From contig JAAFJE010000017.1 of the NCBI GenBank assembly GCA_013298025.1, forward strand, positions 62,001 to 126,000: 64,000 bases of DNA, written 5' to 3'. Each line of letters starts with the position of its first letter. The first letter of the stretch is position 1. This document shows, piece by piece, positions 16,495 through 25,778 of this stretch. The notes beneath the pieces were generated by a model. It searched no databases and was not told the DNA's origin. It was given only the letters and a program-made list of their open reading frames with translations. The translations under genes and the position numbers were made by a program. This stretch comes from Cytophagales bacterium. GTDB taxonomy: Bacteria; Bacteroidota; Bacteroidia; Cytophagales; Spirosomataceae.

Positions 16495-16917
16495 ATGACC
16501 TTTGTTACAGTAGAATTAGATAAATTTACCTTACAAGAACTTGATTGTCAGACAGACTTACAAAAACTGATATTCACAATGAAAACGATACATACTCATA
16601 CCTTTACCAATCCTATACAATTTCCTAAGTTTTGGGACGAGGATTGGCTCAAAGTAGCTATTGACGAGTTGGATAGTCGTAAAATGACACCTGACGAAAA
16701 GGCTTCATTGGAGATTTTAATTGCCCGTAATGCTGAGGCAGTGAAAGCAGAGAGTAGGAAGGTAAAAGAAGCAAGGGATTCTGAAAACTTAGCAGTAAAA
16801 ACGGCAACTGTAACAAAAGCCTTACTGAAAGGTCTTGATATACAAACAGTTGCAGACATTACAGATACTTCCTTGGACTTTGTTAAATCTGTTCAGCGAC
16901 AACTTTCTGCAAATTGA

Positions 16918-17317
16918 CACTTGGCGTGGCGGACTTGTCGATTATTGACACTCGACTGACGAACCAAAGCATCCGCTACCAACATGGTGTTGAATAAATG
17001 GGGACTGCTGACGAAAGTTTAGATTCAGCCTATGCTGTAGCAACAAATCTCGACTAGATTTTACAAGAAAGATGAAAACGAAAATGTGGTTTTAAAGGCG
17101 TACATTCTGCGGCAGTGGCACAACTTGTGTTTCGGCAAAATCCTTGAAAAGGCATCTTTGGGCAAAGACTATAAAATGAAAATCTTAATCCAAACCAAAG
17201 AAACGGGTGTAAGCCGACTTTTCGGGTTTGAATCGGATGTAACCATCATAAAATCACTCGAATTACAGACAAAAGAACTGATGCAAAAAAACAACCAAGG
17301 TTTATTTCGGACAAGAA
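16918..17317. other. Gene-poor stretch, possible gene remnants
   Basis: No recognisable gene. A short plus-strand frame at 17086-17325 (79 residues; internal ATG at 17176, MKILIQTKETGVSRLFGF) runs into the hairpin below and is unlike any family I know, so it is probably a remnant. Small palindromes such as AAATCTCGACTAGATTT near 17045-17062 suggest intergenic repeat debris. Confidence 0.3.
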
Positions 17318-17359
17318 ATTTTTGATTGCGGACATGGGGCAAGCTCCGCAATCAAAAAT
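17318..17359 (-). terminator. Strong hairpin, terminator of the DUF4293 gene
   Basis: Perfect 15-bp stem ATTTTTGATTGCGGA (17318-17332) / TCCGCAATCAAAAAT (17345-17359), 12-nt loop. It follows the stop of the minus-strand gene at 17376 by 16 bp; the AT-only end of the stem supplies the U-tract in either direction. Confidence 0.8.
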
Positions 17360-17375
17360 CCGAATTTATTTTTTG

Positions 17376-17852
17376 TTATCTCATTCTATCGGCTGCACGC
17401 ACGAGCATTTCATCTCTACGAATCAAGCGGTTGGCTATCATGTTGGCAATGAGTGCCAATACCGTGGCATAAAAACCAAAGCCGTAAGCTCCTTGCTCGG
17501 CTGGCTCAAACATCGGAATACCTACTTTGAAAATGGTGTAAAAACTCAAGCCTAATGCCGTGGCAATCACCGCTGAATTAATCGCCCCAAGGGTCATTTG
17601 CAATACCCGATTTTTGAATTGGGTGATAGAGAAAACGGCAAGCAAAATGGCTACTCCTGCTATGATAGCTATGTAAATATTGCCTTGTTGGGCTACCACT
17701 TTTGTATCTTGGGTATGTGTCAAATGAAAAGCGTTTAAAACTACTTTTTGCTGGAGTGTAGCACTACTTTTTTCCCAAATACTCAGGCTAATAAAGGACG
17801 ACATCGCCGCTACGACGATGAGTAAAAATACGGTTTGAAGTCTTTGAAGCAT
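17376..17852 (-). CDS. DUF4293 family membrane protein
   Basis: 158 residues from ATG 17852 (MLQRLQTVFLLIVVAAM). Four membrane helices: about 5-25, 55-75 (IYIAIIAGVAILLAVFS), 85-107 (LGAINSAVIATALGLSFY) and 120-142 (GFYATVLALIANMIANRLI). The tail IRRDEMLVRAADRMR is the family hallmark (K/R-D-E-x-L-V-x-x-x-D-R-x-R). DUF4293 is confined to Bacteroidota and has no known function. The longer frame upstream lacks a credible start context. Confidence 0.85.
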   Translation of the reverse strand: MLQRLQTVFLLIVVAAMSSFISLSIWEKSSATLQQKVVLNAFHLTHTQDTKVVAQQGNIYIAIIAGVAILLAVFSITQFKNRVLQMTLGAINSAVIATALGLSFYTIFKVGIPMFEPAEQGAYGFGFYATVLALIANMIANRLIRRDEMLVRAADRMR

Positions 17853-18126
17853 GTTTTTATGGTTTTGAATCAACGCAACATTATTGAGGTGCAAAGTTCC
17901 GAAACTTTGCATCAGGATGCAAATATCTATGCAATTAGCTGTATAATCCAACAAAATGACTATAAATGGCTATTGCCCCAAGCTCTTTTTCCTAGGTATC
18001 TTTGCACATACTTACCTAGTCACTAGCCATACACCTTCTTGCTTACTTGATTACTAACCTTTCTCCTTCCTGATTTTTACATCAAAACCGTTGCGAATGG
18101 TGAATGCGTTACGCCATTCTGCAACG

Positions 18127-18765
18127 CTAGTTGGTTTTTTCGTAGAAAAATGTCATTTTTCTTTCTTGCAGGTCGTCAAACGTATAAATCTGACGGTGCT
18201 TATTCTGACGAGCGTATTTGACCAATAGAAAGTCGCCCATACAGCCAGTTGTATGAAGCAGTAAGGCAAAAATAATGGCTATTGTGTAGCTCGGTAAAAC
18301 CAACAAAAGCCCAAGCATCCCCAAAGTGAGGCAAATAAAGGGCATGACGGCAACCCATATCAATTCCCGCATGGTAATCACAAAGTCTTGTGCATAACAA
18401 TACGCCATCCAGCCTTTCCAAGTCCAGCCGAAGCCGATTTGTTTAGCCCCCAATGCCTTAAATACCATCCCATGAATCAGTTCGTGCAAAGGCAACAATA
18501 CGACCCAAAAAGCAACAAAGGCTATGCCCATTTGTACCCAAGCATCGCTAGATAAAGATTTACTGAAAAGACTACCAACAAAATAGCCTACAAACGCCCC
18601 TAAAAGAGCCATCAGCCCCAAGAAAAACCACGGTCGTTTGGGTGCTTGTGTGGCATCGCCTCGCATAATTTTGGCCAAAAATGCCCCCATTTCTTCTACT
18701 TTAAAAGCCTCAATAAGAACAAACTCAGACGAGCTTTCGAGTTGTGTTACGGTTGGTTTCGACAT
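18127..18765 (-). CDS. DUF3267 family membrane metallopeptidase-like protein
   Basis: 212 residues from ATG 18765 (MSKPTVTQLE). Membrane helices at about 46-66 and 78-93, then the zincin-like HELIHG motif with His94, Glu95 and His98 in or near the membrane, as in putative zinc peptidases of the DUF3267/site-2-protease-like group. Two more helices follow (about 140-160 and 165-190). The third zinc ligand cannot be assigned; a likely region is GDFLLVKYARQNKHRQIYT. Substrate unknown. Confidence 0.8.
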   Translation of the reverse strand: MSKPTVTQLESSSEFVLIEAFKVEEMGAFLAKIMRGDATQAPKRPWFFLGLMALLGAFVGYFVGSLFSKSLSSDAWVQMGIAFVAFWVVLLPLHELIHGMVFKALGAKQIGFGWTWKGWMAYCYAQDFVITMRELIWVAVMPFICLTLGMLGLLLVLPSYTIAIIFALLLHTTGCMGDFLLVKYARQNKHRQIYTFDDLQERKMTFFYEKTN

Positions 18766-18916
18766 AGCTTTGATTGATGTGTGTGTATTCAACCCATGAG
18801 TCGTAGGAGAAGTTTGGAGATTACAAGATTTTAGGGAAATATTTATGCTAAACGTATTTTCAGGGTGGCATATCTCCACGGTTATACATAGCCAACAGTT
18901 CAGCCCTTGGCAACAC

Positions 18917-19549
18917 CTAAAAATTAAGTGGGTCTAAGTTTTTGAAATGGCCATTCATCCGAATTTTCTCCTTGGTGCGTTCTAGTTCTTGCAGTACGGG
19001 CAGTACTTTTTCAAAATGTTTGAGGATAAATGCCTGACGCTCGGCTTCGGTTGGCATTTTCAAGAGTTCATACTCTTTTTCTATGGAAAGTCCTATTTTA
19101 TGGGCAATTTGAAAAGAAAATGGTTGCGGCTTATTGGGATTAAAGCTATTTTTTTCGTTGAGAAGGGCATACAACAACTCGGTTTGTTGCAATAATTGAG
19201 GTAACACAGGCGGAAAAAGTTCGGGTTCTTTGAGCAATTCTACGGTACCCCCAGCATACAGTTTTTCTCTCACAGGATTCTGAAAGTCGAGGATTCTGAA
19301 CACACTTACGCCTTGGGTTTTGATGTCGAAACGACCGTCTTCATAGCGTTTTGCCACCGACACAATCTTGACTTCTGTACCAAAGCCTGGTATTTTGCCG
19401 TCGATAAATGTAGGAATACCAAAGGTTGTATTGTTGTACAAAGACTCATTGATGAGGTCTTTGTAGCGTGGTTCAAAGATATGTAGATTGAGGTCGTCGA
19501 GTGGGAAGACCACCAAATTGAGCGGAAAAAGTGGTAAAAACTTTTGCAT
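18917..19549 (-). CDS. LON peptidase substrate-binding (N-terminal) domain protein
   Basis: 210 residues that contain only the Lon N-terminal substrate-binding domain: LPLFPLNLVVFPLDDLNLHI then FEPRYKDLI, the GTEVKIVSVAKRYEDGRFD strand pair, and a C-terminal four-helix part ending LQELERTKEKIRMNGH. The AAA+ and protease domains are absent, which is normal for this stand-alone family. Role unknown, probably binding unfolded or degron-bearing proteins. Lies 9 bp downstream of gldH and is probably co-transcribed with it. Confidence 0.88.
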   Translation of the reverse strand: MQKFLPLFPLNLVVFPLDDLNLHIFEPRYKDLINESLYNNTTFGIPTFIDGKIPGFGTEVKIVSVAKRYEDGRFDIKTQGVSVFRILDFQNPVREKLYAGGTVELLKEPELFPPVLPQLLQQTELLYALLNEKNSFNPNKPQPFSFQIAHKIGLSIEKEYELLKMPTEAERQAFILKHFEKVLPVLQELERTKEKIRMNGHFKNLDPLNF

Positions 19550-19558
19550 AAGAAACCT

Positions 19559-20035
19559 TTATTTAGTCCCTTTTTCTATCGTAAAGCCTACGCTTACAAG
19601 GTCTTGTAGAGGGTCTTGACGCATATATTGCTTTACTTGAATACGGTATTTTCCTGTTTTTTTAAACTTAAAATCTTTGAACGCCAGTATTTTGTGGTCA
19701 TAAACATCGCCGATGCCTTCGCCGAGTTTTTTTCCTGTAACGGGGTCGAAAAGATTGAGTTCATCGAGTTTTTGATGAATGGCTTTTCCTGTGCTATCGT
19801 ACAGATAATGCGTGAGGTATAGGTTATAGTAAGGATATGCCCGATTGTTGCGTACATTGTAAAATACGTTATAGGCAACAGTCGTATCATTAATTTCAAA
19901 AGTAAAAGTAGGCACATCTTTGATATACCATTGGGCATCGGGAATATCGTAATTATCTTTTAGCACCGTTTTGCTATCGCAACTTACCAGCATAACGAGT
20001 AATGAAAACAAATAAAATACGTTTTTTCGCATCAT
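19559..20035 (-). CDS. gldH: Gliding motility lipoprotein GldH
   Basis: 158 residues from ATG 20035 (20032 is an equal alternative). Lipoprotein signal MMRKNVFYLFSLLVMLVSC with lipidated Cys19, so periplasm-facing and membrane-anchored. The body matches GldH: WYIKDVPTFTFEINDT, YNVFYNVRNNRAYPYYNLYL, GEGIGDVYDHKILAF, RIQVKQYMRQDPL. GldH is needed for gliding and is linked to the type IX secretion machinery in Flavobacterium. Follows ricT on the same strand, a gene order common in Bacteroidota. Confidence 0.9.
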   Translation of the reverse strand: MMRKNVFYLFSLLVMLVSCDSKTVLKDNYDIPDAQWYIKDVPTFTFEINDTTVAYNVFYNVRNNRAYPYYNLYLTHYLYDSTGKAIHQKLDELNLFDPVTGKKLGEGIGDVYDHKILAFKDFKFKKTGKYRIQVKQYMRQDPLQDLVSVGFTIEKGTK

Positions 20036-20233
20036 AATAAACACCTTCGTAAGGAGATAAGTAGGCACAAATGCTGATTGTGCGTTAGCATTGGTAGCTA
20101 CTATCTTCCGTTTTTCTCAAATTAAAAGTACGGTAAAATACCTAAAAATGGTAATTTTTCTATGACAAAAAAAGGAGATGGAACAGAATACACTTTATTC
20201 GTTGCCATGCTCCTTTTTAGCTGTGCCACCTAG

Positions 20234-21724
20234 CTATGCTTGCGGAGGCGTATTGTTGTTATTGCCTCCATTTTTATGGTTTTTGAATGGAGGTTTTTTA
20301 TTATGCGGTTGGTTCGCCTGTTTAGGTGTTCCCGTAGCGGGGTTTTTAGGCGCTTGCGTAGCCGGTTGTCCTTTAGGAGCAGGTGCTGGCACATTGGCTT
20401 TGGGCGGCTGTCCTTTCTGATGCGTAGGCTTATGCGGTTGTGTATGCTTTTGAGCCTTGGGCTGTTGAGGTGCTTGTCCCTTTTCAGGCCTTTTATCCGC
20501 TTGTACAGGGCGTTCTTTTTTATCGTTGAAAGGCTCTGCTCTTGGTTCTCGTCTTTCAGGTCTTGTCTCTTGTTTGTTGGTAGGTTTGGTAGGCTTTTTC
20601 TTGTTGTTGTTGTTGTTGCTGTATTTTTTATCGAACTTATCGAGGTCTGCGTTCAGCGACGACGAAGGTTTTTCATTATCAGCATGTAGCACAACAGCCT
20701 CCAGGGTATCGAGCGAAGGAGGAAAAATGCCTTTTTCATTCAACGCCAGAATTTCTTGTACCTTATCTACCGTTACGGGAATCCAGTTGCTTTCTTCGCC
20801 TCTATAGCCAAACCACATGACACGCTTAAAGATGTCTGTTTTTTGTAACAACGCATCTCCTTTGGTCGTAATGAGCGGTTTTTCTATGGTTGGAATATCC
20901 TTGAGGGCATCCATATAGGTTTCAAGCTCATAATTCAAGCAACATTTCAAACGCCCACATTGCCCCGAAAGTTTTACGGGATTCAACGATAAGTTTTGGT
21001 AACGAGCGGCAGCCGTCGTAACGTTTTTGAAATCGGTAAGCCACGTAGAGCAACACAGCTCACGCCCACATACACCAATGCCCCCTACCCTCGAAGCTTC
21101 TTGGCGAAGCGAGATTTGTTTCATCTCGACACGCACCTTAAATTCGCCGGCAAGGACTTTGATTAATTCTCTAAAATCGACACGGTCGTCGGAAGAATAA
21201 TAGAAAATAGCCTTGGTATTATCTGATTGAAACTCAACGTCTGATAATTTCATATCGAGCTTCAAATCCTTGATAATTTCTCGGGTACGATACATCGTTG
21301 GAAGGTCACGAGCAATGGCTTGTTCGTGTTTTTCCAAATCTTTATCGGTTGCTTTTCTATAAATTACCCGCACATTTTCGTCGTCTTTGATGCTTTTTTT
21401 CAGCATTTGTAAGCGTACCAACTCGCCTTGTAGCGATACAAAACCGAGATGATGCCCATTCGGAACATCTACGATTACGGGGTCGCCTGCATACAAATCG
21501 ACCCCAGAGGTATTGCGAAAATAATCTTTTCTGCCTCCTTTAAATTTTACTTCAACAATATTGAATTTATTGAAAGTAGGCATATCCATATTCGACAACC
21601 AGTCGAATACGTTCATTTTATTGCATCCTCCTGTGCCACAAGCACCATTGTTTTTACAGCCACTTACAGCACCTTCGTTATTTCTAGTACCACAACTTCC
21701 TGTGGAACACGATTTACATCCCAT
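20234..21724 (-). CDS. ricT: RicT-like PSP1 domain protein (regulatory iron-sulfur complex subunit)
   Basis: 496 residues. A Cys-rich N-terminus (MGCKSCSTGSCG, then GACGTGGCNKMN) precedes the PSP1 domain at about 45-330, with GVCGRELCCSTW and GQCGRLKCCLNYE, the Cys clusters that bind Fe-S in the Bacillus YaaT/RicT complex. The C-terminal 130 residues are low-complexity, rich in Pro, Lys, Gln and Asn, probably disordered and able to bind nucleic acid. In Bacillus the complex controls RNase Y; the Bacteroidota role is not known. Upstream of gldH on the same strand. Confidence 0.88.
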   Translation of the reverse strand: MGCKSCSTGSCGTRNNEGAVSGCKNNGACGTGGCNKMNVFDWLSNMDMPTFNKFNIVEVKFKGGRKDYFRNTSGVDLYAGDPVIVDVPNGHHLGFVSLQGELVRLQMLKKSIKDDENVRVIYRKATDKDLEKHEQAIARDLPTMYRTREIIKDLKLDMKLSDVEFQSDNTKAIFYYSSDDRVDFRELIKVLAGEFKVRVEMKQISLRQEASRVGGIGVCGRELCCSTWLTDFKNVTTAAARYQNLSLNPVKLSGQCGRLKCCLNYELETYMDALKDIPTIEKPLITTKGDALLQKTDIFKRVMWFGYRGEESNWIPVTVDKVQEILALNEKGIFPPSLDTLEAVVLHADNEKPSSSLNADLDKFDKKYSNNNNNKKKPTKPTNKQETRPERREPRAEPFNDKKERPVQADKRPEKGQAPQQPKAQKHTQPHKPTHQKGQPPKANVPAPAPKGQPATQAPKNPATGTPKQANQPHNKKPPFKNHKNGGNNNNTPPQA

Positions 21725-21798
21725 AATTTTTCAAGCGTAATGAAGGATACAACTCCTTCGTGAAATTCCCTTTGTGATGAAGCAAAGAAAAAAAATCA

Positions 21799-23082
21799 TT
21801 AGCTGTAACGAAGCACGTCCAAGCCGATGTCTTTACGATAGTATTTTCCATCGAACAACACCCCTTGGGCTGCTTTTTGTGATTTTTGGATGGCTCTTTC
21901 CAAGGTATTCGATACGCCTGTAAGTGCCATTACCCTTCCGCCGTTGGTCACAACCAAGTCGCCGTCGAGCTTTGTACCTGCATGGAAAATGGTTGCATCT
22001 TCGATGGCTTCATAGCCTACAATCACGTCGCCTTTGCGGTAGTCGCCGGGGTATCCTCCTGCTACAACGACCGTTGTTACGGCATGTTGTTTGCTTACGG
22101 TAAATTCGGCTTGTTCAAGCTCGCCTTTGGCTGTTGCCAACAAAAGCGTAAGCAAATCCGACTCGATGCGAGGCAGTACCACTTCGGTTTCGGGGTCGCC
22201 CATGCGGGCATTGTATTCAATCACATAAGGCTCGCCTTCGTGGTTCATTAAACCAATAAAAATAAAGCCATTATATTTGATGCCTTCTGCTTGCAAGCCT
22301 TTGAGCGTAGGTTTTACTACATTTTCTTCTACCAAGTGCATAAACTTTTCGGTAGCGAAAGGCACAGGCGATACCGCTCCCATACCACCAGTATTCAGCC
22401 CTGTATCGGCTTCACCAATGCGTTTATAATCTTTGGCTTCGGGAAGAATTTTGTAAGAAACACCATCGGTTAGCACAAATACCGATAGCTCGATACCTGT
22501 AAGAAACTCTTCGATAACCACCTTGCTGCTGGCATCGCCAAATTTGGCATCTACGAGCATTTCGGTGAGGGAGGTTTGGGCTTCTTCTAGCGTTTGGGCG
22601 ATAATCACCCCTTTGCCTGCTGCCAAGCCGTCGGCTTTTAAAACGATAGGCAATTTTTGAGCAGCGAGGTACGCCAATCCTTCCGCTAAGGTATCTTTGG
22701 TAAACGTTTGTGATTTTGCCGTAGGAACGCCATATTTTACCATGAAGTTTTTAGAAAAATCTTTCGAGCCTTCGAGCATTGCTCCCTTCGAGTCGGGGCC
22801 AACCATCAGCACGTGGCTAAGGTCTGCTCTGGAAGCAAAATAATCTCTTACACCTTTGACAAGGGGTTCTTCGGGGCCTACCACTACGAGGTCGATGTGG
22901 TGTGCTAAAACTGCCGCAGCTATTTGTTCAAAATCGTTATAACCAATGGGTAAATTGTTGGCAATTTGGGCTGTACCTGCATTGCCAGGGGCAACAAAAA
23001 TGTTGCTACAAAGAGGACTTTGGGCAATTTTCCAAGCAAAAGCATGTTCTCTTCCGCCAGAGCCTAAGATGAGTATATTCAT
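21799..23082 (-). CDS. purD: Phosphoribosylamine-glycine ligase
   Basis: 427 residues, full length for PurD (GAR synthetase), which joins glycine to phosphoribosylamine with ATP in step two of purine synthesis. N-terminal MNILILGSGGREHAFAWK, ATP-grasp core with PIVLKADGLAAGKGVII, VIEEFLTGIELSVF, DTGLNTGGMGAVSPVPFA, and metal-binding region EYNARMGDPETEVVLPR. All signature motifs are intact. Stands alone between recQ and ricT, 75 bp from the latter. Confidence 0.96.
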   Translation of the reverse strand: MNILILGSGGREHAFAWKIAQSPLCSNIFVAPGNAGTAQIANNLPIGYNDFEQIAAAVLAHHIDLVVVGPEEPLVKGVRDYFASRADLSHVLMVGPDSKGAMLEGSKDFSKNFMVKYGVPTAKSQTFTKDTLAEGLAYLAAQKLPIVLKADGLAAGKGVIIAQTLEEAQTSLTEMLVDAKFGDASSKVVIEEFLTGIELSVFVLTDGVSYKILPEAKDYKRIGEADTGLNTGGMGAVSPVPFATEKFMHLVEENVVKPTLKGLQAEGIKYNGFIFIGLMNHEGEPYVIEYNARMGDPETEVVLPRIESDLLTLLLATAKGELEQAEFTVSKQHAVTTVVVAGGYPGDYRKGDVIVGYEAIEDATIFHAGTKLDGDLVVTNGGRVMALTGVSNTLERAIQKSQKAAQGVLFDGKYYRKDIGLDVLRYS

Positions 23083-23226
23083 TTATGAAATAAGTACTTA
23101 TAAATAAGATTTACACAGCACGGGGCTGTAAGTATTCAAAATTCTTGCAATTTAGTTGAAAATCTGTTTGATAGCTATACCGTAGAGGAATTTCAACGTA
23201 TTTAAGTGATGCTTAGGCGAAAAACA

Positions 23227-23264
23227 ACGAGACAAAGCACCGATGCTTCGATGCTTTGTCTTTT
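23227..23264 (-). terminator. Terminator downstream of recQ
   Basis: 9-bp stem GACAAAGCA (23231-23239) / TGCTTTGTC (23252-23260) with a 12-nt loop; on the minus strand the following bases are TCGTTGTTTTTC. It lies 34 bp past the stop of recQ at 23294. Confidence 0.65.
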
Positions 23265-23293
23265 GTATAAAAAATTAAAATTGTACCCAGTGT

Positions 23294-25654
23294 TTAATTT
23301 GCTACTTCACTCAAAAATTTAATCCGCATCAATCGTAGCTCTTCTTCTGTGATGTCTTCGATGTCGCATTTGTCTAAGGCTACGGCAATGTTGTCGGTTT
23401 CGGCGTGCATGAAGTAATCATAAATTTCTTCTTGCTTGTCGGGTTCGATTACTTGGTTGATGTAATAATCGAGGTTGAGTTTAGTGCCTGAATAACAAAT
23501 ATGCTCAATTTCTTCGATGAGGTCTTCCATCGCCAATTCTTTCTGCTCGGCAATGATGTCTAAATCCACTTTTCTATCTACCTGTTGGATGATATGAATT
23601 TTGATTTTCGACTTATTAACCGTCGATTTTACGACTACTTCGGTAGCCGTTTCGATTTCGTTTTCTTCTACGTACTTTTTGATAAGCTCGATAAAAGGGC
23701 GACCAAACTTCACCACCTTGCCCATGCCTACGCCATTGATTTGGGCCATATCTTCCTTGGTAGTCGGATACGTCGTAGCCATTTCTTCGAGCGAAGGGTC
23801 TTGGAAAATTACATACGGAGGAAGGTTTTTCTCTTTGGCAATTTTCTTACGTAAGTTTTTCAACAACTCGAAAAGGGCTTCGTCATAAGAACCGCTACCG
23901 CCACCGCCAAGGGCTTCTTTTTCTTCTTCTTCTTCTATATGCTCGTTTTCGTAGTCATGGTCTTTCGAGAGCGTTACAGAATACGAATCTTTCAAGAAGG
24001 CTTGTCCTTTGGCCGAAACCTTCAAAATACCGTAATTTTCTACATCTTTTTCAAGGTAGCCCAATACGGTAATCTGACGAATCAGCGAAATCCATTGCTC
24101 AACAGGCTCTTGTTGTTGCACCTTTTTCTTCGATGCCGTTTTGGGAGCTTTTTTGGCTTTGGGTTTCGGAATCGGGTTGCCATCTTCGTCTTCTTCATCC
24201 GAAAATTCTACCTCGTCTTCGTCTTCATCCTCTTCGTCTTCGTCGTCTTCTGCTTGCAGTTTAAATGCTCCTTTTCCTTTACCAAAAATATCAAGCTTGT
24301 GATGCTCGTAGCTGGTAACGTATTGGTTTTTATTTCCCAAAATTACATCAGCCAAATGTTGGGCATCAAAACGCTCGCCAGTAAGCAAGGCTGCTTGGAT
24401 AGCCAACACAATTTCTTTTTCTACCTTAAACTTAGCCGTAGGCTTCTTGCAGTTGTCGCAATAGCCACAGTCTTTGTCCACGTATTCGCCAAAATAATGC
24501 AATAACTGCCTACGACGACACACGCCCAAGTTGGCATACGAAACCATTTCGTGCAATAGCATACGGGCGTTGTCACGCTCATTGATGGTTTTGTCTTTGT
24601 TAAACTTGTCGAGCTTATTGATGTCTTCTTTGGCATAAAACATGATACACGTTCCCTCTAAGCCATCACGGCCAGCTCTACCCGTTTCTTGGTAATAGCC
24701 TTCGAGCGACTTGGGGGCATCGTAGTGAATCACAAAACGCACATCGGGCTTGTCGATACCCATACCAAAGGCAATGGTTGCCACCATTACTTCCACCTCT
24801 TCGTTGAGAAAGGCCTCTTGGTTCGACATACGCACATCGGCATCTAAGCCCGCATGGTAAGGCAATGCTTTGATACCATTTACGTTGAGCACTTCGGCAA
24901 CTTCTTCTACCTTTTTGCGGCTCAAGCAGTAAATGATACCCGCTTTTCCATGATTGACCTTGATGTACTTGATAATCTGCTTGTCGATGTCGTCACGTTT
25001 TGCCCTAATTTCGTAGTACAAATTCTTCCGATTGAACGACGATTTGAACAAGGTGGCATCGTCCATGCTCAAATTTTTCTGAATATCTTGCTGTACTTTG
25101 GGCGTAGCCGTAGCCGTAAGGGCAATAATCGGCAACGACTTATTGATGCTCTCGACGATGGTTCTGATACGGCGGTATTCAGGGCGGAAATCGTGGCCCC
25201 ATTCCGAAATACAGTGGGCTTCGTCGATGGCAACGAAAGAAATTTTAGCTTGTTTCAGGAATGTTAAATTATCTTCTTTGTTCAACGACTCAGGAGCGAT
25301 ATACAGCAGCTTTACGTGGCCACTGATAACATCGTTTTTCACCTTAGTCATTTCAGCTTTATTCAACGAAGAATTTAAAAACTGCGCATTTACGCCAAAA
25401 GCGTTGAGTTGGTCAACCTGATTTTTCATCAGGGCAATCAACGGTGAAATGACGATTGCTGTGCCTTCCATCGCAATAGCTGGAAGCTGATAACAAAGCG
25501 ATTTCCCAGCCCCTGTTGGCATGATTACAAATGTATTTTTGCCAGAAAGGGTGTTCTTAATAATTTCCTCTTGTTCGCCACGAAATTGGCTGTACCCGAA
25601 GGTTTCCTTGAGTTTTTCCTTCAACAAGTTGGTGGTCTCTTGGCTAACACTCAT
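23294..25654 (-). CDS. recQ: ATP-dependent DNA helicase RecQ
   Basis: 786 residues from ATG 25654; the 3-codon extension would use TTG. 3'-5' DNA helicase of recombination and fork repair. Motifs: FRGEQEEII, Walker A MPTGAGKS, DEAH box AIDEAHCISEWGHDFRPEY, TATATPKV, motif VI QETGRAGRDG. RecQ-Ct zinc site C-x16-C-x2-C-x2-C around CGYCDNCKKP, HRDC at about 585-665, then a helical C-terminal extension. Odd: between the zinc/winged-helix parts sits an acidic run of some 30 Asp/Glu-rich residues followed by a Lys/Pro-rich stretch, and a second EEEEE-GGGGSG linker precedes HRDC. Confidence 0.95.
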   Translation of the reverse strand: MSVSQETTNLLKEKLKETFGYSQFRGEQEEIIKNTLSGKNTFVIMPTGAGKSLCYQLPAIAMEGTAIVISPLIALMKNQVDQLNAFGVNAQFLNSSLNKAEMTKVKNDVISGHVKLLYIAPESLNKEDNLTFLKQAKISFVAIDEAHCISEWGHDFRPEYRRIRTIVESINKSLPIIALTATATPKVQQDIQKNLSMDDATLFKSSFNRKNLYYEIRAKRDDIDKQIIKYIKVNHGKAGIIYCLSRKKVEEVAEVLNVNGIKALPYHAGLDADVRMSNQEAFLNEEVEVMVATIAFGMGIDKPDVRFVIHYDAPKSLEGYYQETGRAGRDGLEGTCIMFYAKEDINKLDKFNKDKTINERDNARMLLHEMVSYANLGVCRRRQLLHYFGEYVDKDCGYCDNCKKPTAKFKVEKEIVLAIQAALLTGERFDAQHLADVILGNKNQYVTSYEHHKLDIFGKGKGAFKLQAEDDEDEEDEDEDEVEFSDEEDEDGNPIPKPKAKKAPKTASKKKVQQQEPVEQWISLIRQITVLGYLEKDVENYGILKVSAKGQAFLKDSYSVTLSKDHDYENEHIEEEEEKEALGGGGSGSYDEALFELLKNLRKKIAKEKNLPPYVIFQDPSLEEMATTYPTTKEDMAQINGVGMGKVVKFGRPFIELIKKYVEENEIETATEVVVKSTVNKSKIKIHIIQQVDRKVDLDIIAEQKELAMEDLIEEIEHICYSGTKLNLDYYINQVIEPDKQEEIYDYFMHAETDNIAVALDKCDIEDITEEELRLMRIKFLSEVAN

Positions 25655-25724
25655 TGTCTTCAAACTTATTTGAGGTTACAAAATAGATATATTGTGCTTG
25701 TGGAAGTGTACCTATTTAATCATG

Positions 25725-25732
25725 TATCTTTG
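25725..25732 (+). promoter_or_regulatory. Bacteroidota -7 promoter element before the KpsF/GutQ gene
   Basis: TATCTTTG fits TAnnTTTG. No TTG lies at the ideal 19-20 bp upstream (nearest 25698-25700, 24 bp). It supports transcription starting near 25739, and so a coding start downstream of the ATG at 25722. Confidence 0.4.
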
Positions 25733-25778
25733 TGCAAACAATAAATACAAATCCAGTCATTTAAAATCGTTTCTAAAA

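Larger units (their letters stand above)
15998..16917 (+). pseudogene. Rpn-family PD-(D/E)XK nuclease / putative transposase, disrupted by two 16-bp insertions
   Basis: Rpn proteins are PD-(D/E)XK nucleases linked to RecA-independent recombination and often annotated as transposases. Three consecutive frames make one complete member. MEALYSDDQIFIPIISDYG (from ATG 15998) shifts into FKATFGNEANTLFLRRALQ (from 16071), with catalytic IFDLACT and IVEMQ. After EKAEIFDNQ this shifts into MTFVTVELDKF (from 16495) and runs to the stop at 16915-16917. Each break is exactly 16 extra bases: 16055-16070 and 16479-16494. Removing both restores an uninterrupted protein whose joints, SDYG-FKATFG and FDNQ-MTFVTVEL, fit the family. 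With the insertions, translation from 15998 stops at 16073-16075. Confidence 0.8.

Noticed and set aside
17086-17325. Real 79-residue gene
   Set aside because: No family resemblance, no ribosome or promoter signal, and its end overlaps the strong hairpin of the DUF4293 terminator.
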